Of a DNA stretch of 64,000 nucleotides, positions 10,586 through 26,912 are shown in pieces; within the stretch, counting starts at the first letter, position 1; each line of letters begins with the position of its first letter. A model generated the notes under the pieces. The model had not been told where the DNA came from, made no database searches, and worked only from the letters and a program-made list of their open reading frames with translations. Origin of the DNA: Portunus trituberculatus (taxonomy: Eukaryota; Arthropoda; Malacostraca; Decapoda; Portunidae); NCBI RefSeq assembly GCF_017591435.1, contig NC_059272.1, forward strand, positions 6,397,035-6,461,034, written 5' to 3'. The translations under genes and the position numbers were made by a program.

Positions 10586-10813
10586 TTAGGAGTGCGATCG
10601 GAGATTGTAAGACTGAGTAGGATGACTAGCAGGTGGGATGGCAGGGGTTGGAGGAGAGTTACTCGGTATGCAAGTGCGACTATCCAAAGCTGGATCAGAA
10701 GCCTTAGTTATCTTGAGCCTGTCACTGTGAACCATTTCTACAGTATTGAGAGCTGGGTAAAAAACTGCAAACTTGTTACCACTACCCTCGCTGACAATTA
10801 AGCATGGACCCAT
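10586..10813 (-). pseudogene. Gypsy-type Pol C-terminal end
   Basis: The minus-strand frame of 75 residues reads FAVFYPALNTVEMVHSDRLK and ends in a P/S-rich tail with SYNLRSHS. This resembles the segment downstream of the integrase core in Ty3/gypsy polyproteins, a short beta-barrel followed by a linker. About 140 bp of decayed sequence and a frame break separate it from the core at 10956-11501. There is no enzyme function on its own. Confidence 0.55.
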
Positions 10814-10955
10814 GAACTTGGGGACAATTTGGTATCCCTCGGTGGCACTTGAACCATCACCATATCTTCTACTTTAAAGGTGATAAGGAGTTGCTCGCTT
10901 GTGGTGTTGCTGCATCATCTCATTCCTACAAGCAAGCAATTTCTCCCTAACCTTT

Positions 10956-11501
10956 TTATGTATGTCTGAAAACTCGTAGATGCTGGGAAGAGTAGTCATC
11001 TATGTTATAGACAGGCTTAGAGGGACCCGCCAACAAGTCGTATGGCAATCTCTTATCTACTCCATACAGAATGTAGTGCGGGGTTTTCACAGTTGATTCA
11101 CATACCGAACCATTAATGCAAGCCGCAACCTGAGGAATCCAGTCTTCCAAGTTGTCATGTAAGCTAGTGACAACATGACGGAGGGCTTCAAGGATTTTAC
11201 AATTCGCCCTCTCTACCAGGCCATTTGAACTTGGATGGTAAGCTACGGTAAACGTCTGTTTGATGTTATACTTAGCGCAGATCTCCGATAGCAAGGCATT
11301 TCTGAACTCCGTGCCATTATCACTAAGGAGAACATGTTGAGTGGTGTAAGGACAGAACAAGTGCGTAACTAATGCATGTGCAATCGCAGGCGCTGTCTTA
11401 GCTTTTACCGGGGACAAAACTACAAAACGAGAGAAATGATCTACGCAAACCAAGAGGTACTGGGAGCCTTGGCGACTCTTAGGAAGCTGCAGAAGGTCCA
11501 T
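10956..11501 (-). pseudogene. Gypsy-type integrase catalytic core
   Basis: This 181-residue frame carries the complete DDE core of a Ty3/gypsy integrase. MDLLQLPKSRQGSQYLLVCV contains the first Asp, and VDHFSRFVVLSPVKAKTA follows. LLSDNGTEFRNALLSEI carries the second Asp. YHPSSNGLVERANCKILEAL carries the catalytic Glu, 35 residues on. It joins the cDNA ends to host DNA in the nucleus. The zinc-binding domain is in the neighbouring frame (11479-11682), so a frameshift at about 11480-11501 breaks the protein. The N-terminal MDLL may be an internal residue rather than a start. Confidence 0.85.
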
Positions 11502-11682
11502 TGTAACTACATCCTAGCATAGGCATAGGACCAGACGTAATGCCCTTATGCTTAGCGCAGCTAATGCAACGCGAAACATGATCGACAACGTCTACTCTCA
11601 TACGAGGCCAATAATATGCACGACGGACGGCAGCCAGGGTTTTGTCACGACCTGGATGTCCAGCTGTAGGGTGATCGTGCAT
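11479..11682 (-). pseudogene. Gypsy-type integrase HHCC zinc-binding domain
   Basis: The frame reads MHDHPTAGHPGRDKTLAAVR, then RAYYWPRMRVDVVDHVSRCI and SCAKHKG. The two His (HDHPTAGH) and two Cys (CISCAKHK) make the HH-CC module that precedes integrase cores. The spacing and WPRM motif are typical of Ty3/gypsy. Overlapping frames on both sides show indels at each edge. It is inactive in this copy. Confidence 0.8.
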
Positions 11683-11709
11683 AAGTTGTAGAATGACTGG
11701 AACAAAAAC

Positions 11710-12090
11710 TTATGGAATAACCAAAAGATCTTTGCCTCCATCTTCATTTGGGCCTCGCCTGCATAAGACATTAGATGGTGATAAAAAGAATTGTGAGAAG
11801 AGTACATGTAAGGGGGGCAAAGTGGAAAGATCACCAGATTCCAGAGCATAAATTACTTTCCCCCATGTCTCATGCTTTCGCTGTTCCACACCGAGTTCCT
11901 GGAGAGAAAAATTATGTACTGGGAATGCTTGAGAGACTGCACTCACTGGAACATTCCGTGATAGAGTGTCAGCTATGACATTCGCACGGCCTGGAAGGTA
12001 TTTGAACTGAGGAGAGTATTCTTGCAATGTAAGATACCAGCGTGCAAGCCTGCCACTGAGATTACGTCCCTTGAAAAGATTTGTGACAGC
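11710..12090 (-). pseudogene. Gypsy-type RNase H C-terminal end and connection
   Basis: Reading leftwards from about 12090, the minus strand gives LFKGRNLSGRLARWYLTLQE and then EYSPQFKYLPGRANVIADTLSR. The second is the standard end of gypsy RNase H, including the conserved ADTLSR. The following 75 residues are the linker to integrase. The reverse transcriptase, protease and gag that should lie before it are absent: the right LTR starts immediately upstream at 12097. The element is therefore deleted from its 5' LTR into RNase H. Confidence 0.8.
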
Positions 12091-12096
12091 GACGTT

Positions 12097-12653
12097 TGTT
12101 CAGGAACTCTCTCACACTGTCTTCTCAGGGGAGTTAACGAAAACACAGCTTGGGTTTTCCTTATATTAACAATGCAGTTATTTACACTACACAAGGATAG
12201 TCTCGTACACACACAGTCCACAGCTCCCTGGCAAGCGCCGGGGGGAGCACAATGGCCAGCTCGTGTATTAGCCAGACTCCAACTAATGTAGCTCCGTCTT
12301 GTCAATCTTTCATCAGCAAAAACTCACTGACACCGGTGACCAACTCATATATTAAAGAACAGTTACAAATGCATTGATTACAATAGTTAAAGTATTACTT
12401 AATTAATTATAAATGAAAGAAATAAAATATATGATAGTACTAAATATATGTCTATGCTGTTATAATTACATATATATAATCCAGCAACCAGAGGTTCCCA
12501 CACTGAGCCTATGGGAATGTATACTGACTTAGCATAAGAAGTGCTTGCATATGAAAATGAAAAGATGTGCTTCTCGCTAAGATCAGCCTTGCTTCTCACG
12601 GCTGTGTGTAGAAACAAGGGAAAAAATGATTATATACAATTCATACCCTAACA
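12097..12653 (-). repeat. probable LTR (right copy), 557 bp
   Basis: This is a direct repeat of 8908-9471 with the same TGTTCAGG...CCCTAACA ends. As the pol frame is on the minus strand, it would be the 5' LTR. It abuts RNase H coding sequence rather than a primer-binding site and leader, which is abnormal. Confidence 0.65.
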
Positions 12654-14108
<1,455 letters not shown>

Positions 14109-14184
14109 ATTTAAAATTCATAATGGCCACCAAAATAAAAAAATTCAAAATTCTATGAGATGGAAAGTTTTGTTATACCACACA

Positions 14185-14960
14185 CAGGCAACCCCCACTT
14201 AACGAAGGGGTTATGTTCCTAAAAAACACTTCGTTAAGCGAAACCGTTAAGCGAACCGATTATAATAAGTTTAACCCCTGATTTGAACTTCCATTGAGAG
14301 TAAGCAAAGCAAGAGTGCATCATAGTACAGTAAAAGGTTTAATGAAAGTAAAAATTATGAAGTTAAACATTTAGGTAGTTTAATTTAAGTCATTATAATA
14401 TACACTAATGTATGTATGTACGTAACTTTATAATGTTGATGATCTTAACTTTATGAAGGGAAGGAGAGTGAAACGGGAAATACACTAACCGGCAACCTGT
14501 GGAATGTAAACAAAGTGCGCATCATGGTACCACATACAAAACTTATGTACCACATTTCCACAAGGCTTTCCATTTTATCCATTGTAGAGTCACGAGTTCA
14601 GGAGATTCTTTTAGCTTTCAAGGAAGATGCGGTCTCACCAGCCTTCTTAATAGAGTCTGCTGACTTGAAAATAGTAGACAGTAGATGGAGTCAAGATGGT
14701 GGCAAGCAATGTTATTAGTTTTCTGGCCTTTCTCTTGTCTGTGAATAATACCCAGCTTCACTTCGAGAGTAAGACACTTGCCTGTCTTCTTAGGAACGTT
14801 AGGCCATATTGCAGGACGTTTTGGTGGTAAGTTGAACTAGGAAAGATGAGCTGCTGGTGATGCTATTATGTTTTGACTGGGAAGTGAGTGGTGCGCGTGA
14901 TCTTGATCGTGATCTTGATGCTACAGGTGACGCAGAATTTCTTCTGAGTCAGGCCTTTGT
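14185..14960 (-). mobile_element. Tigger/pogo-type element, copy 2, right end missing
   Basis: It starts with the same terminal repeat as copy 1 (CAGGCAACCCCCACTTAACG) and is collinear with it through the transposase-remnant region, including AGTCTGCTGACTTGAAAATA. It stops near 14960 without the right inverted repeat. It contains the GATCTTGAT repeat and TTCTTCTGAG segment that in copy 3 serve as the target of a LINE. Confidence 0.75.
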
Positions 14961-15409
14961 AAACTAACATCGTGTAATAGCTATCTATCAGCGAAAAAAA
15001 ATTACCCACGTACCTCTTTATTTTCGATTTTTCAAAAATCTAACTGGACAATCCCTTTAATTCGTTCCAAATAGCTGTTCGAGTATCAAAAGTTAGGCTG
15101 TCGATACCTATAAATCGGGTAATTCGTTATAACGTAGCAAAGGAGGGGAGGAAGAGGGAGGTCGTCAGAGGACGAGTCACCATCCATGAAAGCATCTGGT
15201 AACTTTTTTGGTGTGATTCCTGTTAACCCATTAGTGGAGGGCTGTGGCTTCCTAACACTTGCACTCTCACTAAATTCCTTATTTTCACCACTAATAAGCA
15301 TCTTTGGTGCCATTATAAGTTTCCAAATGAAAAACTACAGACAGAAGGTAGAAAAATGAAAAGAATAGTTTAAGTGTGCATTACAAGAACTGAAGGAGTA
15401 TTGTAAATA

Positions 15410-16960
15410 AGATAGATTTGCTTAGAAGAGCAGCTTGTGTTGAAAATTTTGATATAATTGCATTAAGAGAAACCTGGTTAGATATGTCAGGGAAGGTGAA
15501 AATTGATGGTTATACACTTTTTCATAAGGATAAGGAAAACAGAAGAGGGGGAGGAGTGGCCTTGTACGTCAAGGACACTCAGCAATGTTGCATAAACAGC
15601 AGCATTAAGACAGACAGTAAAACAGAGTCTCCATGGGTAGATATTAACGACGGGTATCAATCAGCAGTAATGGTTTTAGTGTACAGGCCACTTAATGCTT
15701 GAAACCAAATAAACTCTTCCCTATGGGAGGAAATAGAGTAGCCAGGTACAGTAAGTTATGTGTGTATAGGGGATTTTAACTATAGGAATGTTGATTAGAG
15801 CTTGATTGTGGGTAACAGGGAAGCAGAAGAATTTCTTAGGGTCATTCAGAATAATTTTTTTAAAGCAAGTAATTTTAGAATTCATGGAGAAATAATATTC
15901 TAGATTTAATTCTGACAAACAGGGAGGAGGCAGTTACACAAGTGGAAGTTGGTGGCCAGCTAGGTAACGGTGATCACAAAGAAATAAGGTATACATTGAA
16001 ATGGCATGAAATTTACAAAAAAGAACAATAGGAAAGTATCTGACTTCAAGAAGGCTAATTTCGAGGGCTTAAGGGGGTATTTACAAGGAGTTGATAGGTA
16101 AGGTAAGGTCCAGTATATAGGTAGAGGGAAGGCAGGATCAGAGAAGGGGGATGAGGTGCGAAGTTGGAGCAGAGAGAGAGAGAGAGAGAGAGCAAGGCGG
16201 TGATGGGATCTGGATTAGGATATGAGAGGAATCCTGGTCAGATGAGGGTTGGTAAGATGTGTATCTACTTTCTAATTAAAACACTCCATATAAAACAATA
16301 AAATCACAAAGCAACAACCCTAAACGGATGACAGAGATTAAAGCAGGTCAAAAGAGGAATATATATAAGAGGCTAAAGGTAGGAGATGAGGCTTTAAGGC
16401 CACTATACCTTTAGAACAGTTAAAAGGTTAACGAGGAAAGCTAAGAGGGAATAGGAGTTGAGGGTAGCCAGCCAAGCAAAGACGGACCCCAAGGGATTTT
16501 TTTCAGTTACATGAGACAAAAAACTGAGAAGAAATAGGTCCCTCAAGGACAACAAATGGGAAGATGGTTAGTTCAGTGGAATTGATGAGTAGAATTATGA
16601 ATGAGTATATTTTAACTGTCTTCACCCAAGAGAACACAGGAATTCCCAGATAGCAAACAGATATTTAGGGGAGAGGATAGTGAAAAACTGACAGATATTC
16701 ATATAACTAAGGCAATGGTAGAACAGGAGATAGATAAACTAAAGAAACTCAAGTCACCAGGACCTAATGAAATATATCCAAGGATCCTGAAAGAATGCAA
16801 GGAGGTCATCAACGAGCCATTAACGGTACTTTTTGGGATGTCACTGGAGTCAGCTGAGGTACCGATGATGGAGAGAGGCTAATGTGGTTCCCATATTTAA
16901 AAAGGGAGATAAAACCCTAACATCTAATTGCAGGCCTGTCAGCTTATTGCCACAACACTG
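15410..16960 (+). pseudogene. CR1-like LINE remnant (endonuclease and start of RT)
   Basis: The first part (about 15415-15950) encodes an exonuclease/endonuclease-phosphatase domain: IIALRETWLDMSGKVKIDGY (the ET catalytic motif), RRGGGVALYVKDTQQCC, then CIGDFNYRNVD, with several stops. A second part near 16690-16960 shows the start of the reverse transcriptase: LKKLKSPGPNEIYPRILKEC, then NVVPIFKKGD-like and CRPVSL-like sequence broken by frameshifts. Between them (about 16080-16350) is unrelated or decayed DNA. This LINE differs from LINE-A. It would nick target DNA and prime reverse transcription there, but is dead and lacks its 3' half. Confidence 0.65.
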
Positions 16961-20427
<3,467 letters not shown>

Positions 20428-22876
20428 GAATCATTAAGGAAAGGAGAAAAGTGATATTGATAGGAGATTTCAACTGTAAGGAGGTAGACTGGGAAAATTA
20501 TGAAAGTGGTATGGGGGAAGATGCCTGGGGAGATAGATTCCTGAACCTAATGATAGATAATTTGATGGTCCAAAGAGTAAAGGAAAACACAAGATTCAGA
20601 GGAAACGATGAGCCGGCAAGATTAGACCTAGTTTTTACAAGGGATATACCAATTAACGATGATGTAAGATACAAGTGCCCATTGGGAAAGAGTGACCATG
20701 TAATATTAGAGATGGATATAGAAGAAGGAAAGGAAGATAGAGATGAATCATACAAAGGAGACCGATTAAATTACAGAAAGGCTGATATTGAGAATCTCAA
20801 GAACTATTTTAAAACGTAAACTGGGAGGAGATGGAAAACTCATTAACGGTTCAAGAGAAATATAACTTATTTTGGAAATATACAAAACTGGGGTCAGGAA
20901 TATGTTCAAATATAGACCTAAAGAAGAAGGAAAGAAAGATTGGTTTAATGCAAGATGTGCTAGGGCAAAGGAGAAACGAGATGGAGCATGGAAAAGGTGG
21001 AGAAGAAACAGAAATCCAGAAAATAAGGAAAACTTCAAAACAGCAAGAAATGAATATGCTAAGGTGAGAAAGGAAGAAGAAAAGAACTATGAAAAGGACA
21101 TTGTCGAAAATGTAAGGAACAACCAAAATTGTTCTACAGATTCATAAATGGAAAAATAAGACAAAAAGAAACAATAGAAAGGTTAAAAGGAGAAACGGAA
21201 TGGTGGAAGACCCAAAAGTATGGCAGAACTGTTAAATAGTAAATTTCATGAGGTCTTTACTAAGGAATCCAAATTTGAAAGACCACAGGGTAATAGAGAC
21301 TGTCTATATGAAAGAGATTAAAGTAACCAAGCTTGAAATAAAAAGTTGATGACGGAATTGGATGAGGAAAAGGCAATGGGACCGGATGAAGTCTCAGGCA
21401 GAATACTGAAAGAATGTAGGGAAGAACTAGCAAGTCCAATATACAACATCATAAAATGCTCAATAGAAAATGGAACAGTGCCAGTGGAGTGGAAAAGAGC
21501 TGAGGTGGTTCCCATATATAAGAGCGGAAGGAAGGAAGAACCTTTAAATTACAGACCGGTATCACTAACTAGTGTAATATGCAAGATGTGTGAAAAAGTA
21601 ATAAAGAAGCAATGGATCGAGTTTCTTGAAGACAACAAAATATTATCAAATAGCCAATTTGGTTTTAGAAAAGGTCGGTCATGTGTGACAAATTTATTGA
21701 GTTTCTACTCTAGAATAGTTGATAAAGTACAAGAGAGAGAGGATGGGTTGACTGTATTTATTTAGATCTAAAAAAGGCTTTTGATAAAGTGCCACATGAA
21801 AGATTACTATGGAAGTTAGAGGAGAAGGGTGGCTTAAAAGGAAGCACATTGAGATGGATGAAGAATTACTTAAGGGGAGAGAAATAAGGACGATAGTTAA
21901 AGATATGAAGTCCAAGTGGAGAACAGTAGACAGCGGAGTGCCACAGGGGTCAGTATTGGCACCAATACTTTTCTCGTATATATAAATGACATGCCAGAGG
22001 GAGTGAACAGCTACATAAATCTGTTTTGGACGATGCGAAACTGTGCAGAGTCATTAAACAAAAGAGGATTGTGAAATACTACAGGAAGACTTAAACAAGA
22101 TCTGGAAATGGAGCAAAAATGGGAGATGGAATTCAATGTGGACAAAAGCCATGTCATGGAAATGGGAAAAAGTGAAAGACGACCAGTGGGAATCTATAAG
22201 ATGGGAGATGGAGTAGAACTAGAAAAGTAAAAAGGAAAAGGACTTGGGAGTGACAATGGAAGAAAATAATCAACCGGTTAGCCATATTGATAGAATTTTC
22301 AGAGAGACGTATAATTTGCTAAGGAATATTGGAGTAGCATTTCACTATATGGACAAGGAAATGATGAAGAAATTGATAAGTACTAAAATAAGACCTAGAT
22401 TGGAATATGCAGGAGTTGTGTGGACTCTCATAAAAGAAACACATAAGAAAATTAGAGACTACAAAAATGGCTACAAGAATGGTTCCAGAATTTAAAGGGA
22501 TGGCATATGAGGAGAGACTAAAGGCAATGGATCTACCAACCTTGGAGCAGAGAGAGAGAGAGGGATCTGATACAAGTTTATAAATTGATTAACGGAATGG
22601 ATGAAGTGGATAATGAGAAACTGATCCTGAGAGAAGAATATGACTTTAGAAGCACAAGATCGCATAGTAAGAAACTAAGGAAGGGACGATGTCTGAGAGA
22701 TGTTAAAAATTTAGTTTCCGCAAAGATGTGTTGAGACTTGGAACAGTTTGAGTGAGGAAGTGGTATCAGCAAAGAGTGTACATAGTTTTAAAGAAAAATT
22801 GGATAAGTGTAGATATGGAGACGGGACCACACGAGCATAAAGCCCAGGCCCTGTAAAACTACAACTAGGTAAATAC

Positions 22877-22944
<68 letters not shown>
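20428..22944 (+). mobile_element. LINE-A train, copy b (endonuclease to 3' end)
   Basis: It begins within the endonuclease and is joined to the previous CA tail. ORF 20451-20819 gives MILIGDFNCKEVDWENYESG and LGKSDHVILEMDIEEGKEDR, the end of the endonuclease with the conserved SDH. RT follows in several frames: 21346-21765 holds EKAMGPDEVSGRILKECREE, RPVSLTSVICKMCEKVIKKQ and FGFRKGRSCV. The FADD region near 22020 is damaged. The C-terminal region runs 22244-22800, with the classic 3' terminus ending in (CA)n at 22876-22944. It has multiple frameshifts. Confidence 0.9.
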
Positions 22945-22945
<1 letters not shown>

Positions 22946-23480
22946 TTCATTACATGAATAAAGATATGGTGAAAAAATCATCAAAGATGATACGAAGGCT
23001 GGAATATGCAGCAGTGGTATGGTCTAGGTCTAAAAAGATATAAGAAAACTGGAAAGGATACAGTAGATTGCTACAAAGATGGTATCGGAATTAAAGGACC
23101 TCACATATGAAGAACGACTGAAGGAAATGGGACTGCCAACCTTACAAGATAGAAAAGAATGCAGTGACCTAATAACAATGTATAAGATAGTAAATGATAT
23201 TGAAAAGATAGACAAAGAAGACCTGGTGCTGTTGGCAGAAGAGGATGGAAGGACAAGAGGACATGAAAAGAAGATCAAGATGAGGCAGTGTGTGAAGGAT
23301 GTTGGAAAATACAGTTTTCCTCACAGAACGGTGGAAAAAAGGAATGCATTGGATAATGGAATTGTTGCAGCACATAGTGTGCATAACTTTAAAGAAAAAT
23401 TAGATTAATGGAGATATGGAGACAGGACACTAAAAGCCCCATCAAACCCTGTACAATACAACTAGGTAAATACACACACA
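22945..23480 (+). mobile_element. LINE-A train, copy c (C-terminal part only)
   Basis: It starts at TTTCATTACATGAATAAAGA directly after the CA tail of copy b. It encodes YEERLKEMGLPTLQDRKECS and GKYSFPHRTVEKRNALDNGI (ORF 23079-23408), the C-terminal region of a second LINE-A subfamily. The 3' terminus reads ACCCTGTACAATACAACTAG, then GTAAATAC and a short CA run. Confidence 0.85.
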
Positions 23481-26165
23481 AGTGTTCGCTGAGAGAGGAA
23501 ATGAAGATGGTCTCTGGCTGAGGAGAAAGGGAGAAATTACCTATGGTGTTTGCAGGTATCTCTGTGGGTATAGTTAGTGTCCTGTGAGTGTCTCTAAAAG
23601 TACAGAGTGGGATCAATGAAAATGGAGAGTGAATCCCTGATTGAAGAGTGTCTGGGTGTTTTGTTTTGTTTTGGAAAAAAGCTGGCGATAACAATCATGA
23701 CAAGTACTCCTAGAAATGTGCGTGACTTCGAGGGTTTTGTGACCACTCCAAGTGGACTAGATAAATTCAACATGGATGCAAGAATTCAGGCATTAGAAAG
23801 TAAGTTTCTAAATATTAGATCCATAGAAGAAAAGCTGGAAGAAGCCTGGGCAGAAAGATTCCTCAACCTAATGATAGACAATATGATGGACCAGAGAGTA
23901 AAGGAATGCACAAGATTCAGAGGAAATGACGAGCCGGCGAGATTGGACCTAATTTTTACAATGAATGATGATATGAGATATAAGTGCCCTTTGGGAAAGA
24001 GTGACCATGTAATATTAGAAATGGATATAGAAGAGGGAAAGGAAGATAGAGACGATTCATACAAACGAGACTTATTAAATTACAGAAAGGCTGATATTGA
24101 GAATCTCAAGAACTATTTTAAAAACGTAAACTGGGAGGAGATGGAAAACTCAGAGAGATGCAAGAGAATATAACTTATTTTTGGAAATATACAAAACAGG
24201 AGTCAGGAATATGTCCCTAAATATAGATCTAAAGAAGAAGGAAAGAAAGATTGGTTTAATGCAAGATGTGCTAGGGCAAAGGAGAAAAGAGATGGAGCAT
24301 GGAAAAGGTGGAGGAGAAATAGAAATCCAGTAAATAAGGAAACCTTCAAGGCAGTGAGAAATGAATATGTTTAGGTGAGGAAGGAAGAGGAAAAGGACAT
24401 TGTTCAAAAATGTAAGGAGCAACCAAAATTGTTTTACAGATTCATAAATGGAAAAATTAGGCAAAAAGAAACAATAGAAAGGTTAAAAGGAGAGAACGGG
24501 ATAGTGGAAGACCCAAAAAGTATGGCAGAACTATTAAATGATAAATTCCAGGAGCTCTTTACTAAGGAATCCAAATTTGAAAGGCCACAGGGTAATAGAG
24601 AGAGAGTCTATATGAAAGAGATTAAAGTAACCAAGCCTGAAATAAAAGAGTTAATGAAGGAACTGGATGAAGTCTCAGGCAGAATACTGTAAGAATGTAA
24701 GGAAGAACTAGCAAGTCCTATATACAACATCATAAAATGCTCAATAGAAAATGGAACAGTACTAGTAGAATGGAAAAGAGCTGAGGTGGTTCCCATATAT
24801 AAAAGCAGAAGGAAGGAAGAACCTTTGAATTACAGACCGGTATCACTAACTAGTGTAATATGCAATATGTGTGAAAGAATAATAAAGGAACAATGGATCG
24901 AGTTCCTTGAAGACAACAAATTAATATCAAATAGCCAATTTCGTTTTAGAAAAAGACGGTCGTGTGTAACTAATTTATTGAGTTTCTATTCTAGAATAGT
25001 TGATAGAGTACAAGAGAGAGAGAGGGATGGGTTGACTGTATTTATTTGGATTTTAAAAAGGCGTTTGACAGTGTCACATGCAAGATTACTGTGTGGAAGT
25101 TAGTGGAGAAGGGTGGCTTAAAAGGAAACACATTGAGATGGATAGAAAATTATTTGAGGGGGAGAGAAATAAGTACGGTAGTCAAAGATATGAAGTCCAA
25201 GTGGAGAGCAGTAGAAAGCAGAGTGCCACAGGGGTCAGTATTGGCACCAATACTTTTCCTCATTTATATTAACGACATGCCAGAAGGAGTGAACAGCTAC
25301 ATAAATCTGTTTGCAGATGATACGAAACTGTGCAAAGTTATAAAGCAAAAGGAGGATTGTGAAATACTGCAAGAAGACCTAAATAAGATCTGGGAATGGA
25401 GTAAAAAGTGGGAAATGGAATTCAATGTGAACAAAAGCCATGTCATGGAAATGGAAAAAAGTGAAAGACAACCCGTGGGAATCTATAAGATAGGAGATGG
25501 AGTAGAACTAGAGAAAGTAAAAAGGAAAAGAACTTAGGAGTGATGATGGAAGAAAACAATCAACCGGTAAGCCATATTGATAAAATTTTTAGAGAAACAT
25601 GTAATTTGCTAAGGAATATTGGAGTAGCATTTCACTACATTGACAAAGAAATGATGAAGAAATTGATAAGTGCTATAATAAGACCCAGATTGGAATATGA
25701 AGGAGTAGTGTGGACCCCTCATAAAAAGAAACACAAAGTTGGAGAGACCACAAAATATGGCTACAAGAATGGTTCCAGAATTTGAAGGGATGATATATGA
25801 GGAGAGACTAAAGGCTATGGATCTGCCAACCCTGGAACAAAGAAGACAGAGAGGAGATCTGATACAAGTTTATAAATTGATCAACAGAATGGACCAAGTG
25901 GATAATGAAAAATGATCCTGAGAGAAGAATATGACATTTGAAGCACAAGATCACATAGTAAAAAGCTGAGAAAAGGAATATGTCTGAGAGATGTTAAAAA
26001 ATATAGTTTCCCACAAAGATGTATTGAGACGTGGAACAGTTTAAATGAAGAAGTAGTGTCTGCAACGAGTGTGAATAATTTTAAAGTAAGATTGGATAAG
26101 TCTAGATATGGAGACGGGGCCACACGAGCATAAAGCCCAGGCCCTGTAAAACTACAACTAGGTAA

Positions 26166-26197
<32 letters not shown>
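23481..26197 (+). mobile_element. LINE-A train, copy d, with ORF1-to-endonuclease junction
   Basis: It begins after a short CA run with a 5' leader and what looks like an ORF1 start (MTSTPRNVRDFEGFVTTPSG, about 23698). Near 23840-23850 it jumps directly into the endonuclease (EAWAERFLNLMIDNMMDQRV), leaving a continuous ORF of 188 residues (23607-24173). RT follows with frameshifts: 24786-25103, then 25046-25537 with VPQGSVLAPILFLIYINDMP and INLFADDTKLC. The C-terminal part (25540-26150) and the classic 3' terminus end in CA repeats 26168-26197. Confidence 0.85.

Positions 26198-26910
<713 letters not shown>

Positions 26911-26912
<2 letters not shown>

Noticed and set aside
15086..15313. Minus-strand ORF MAPKMLISGENKEF...
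   Set aside because: It looks at first like a transposase start, but lies in the M1 MITE. The equivalent region of the other copy (37.5-37.7 kb) is not open.
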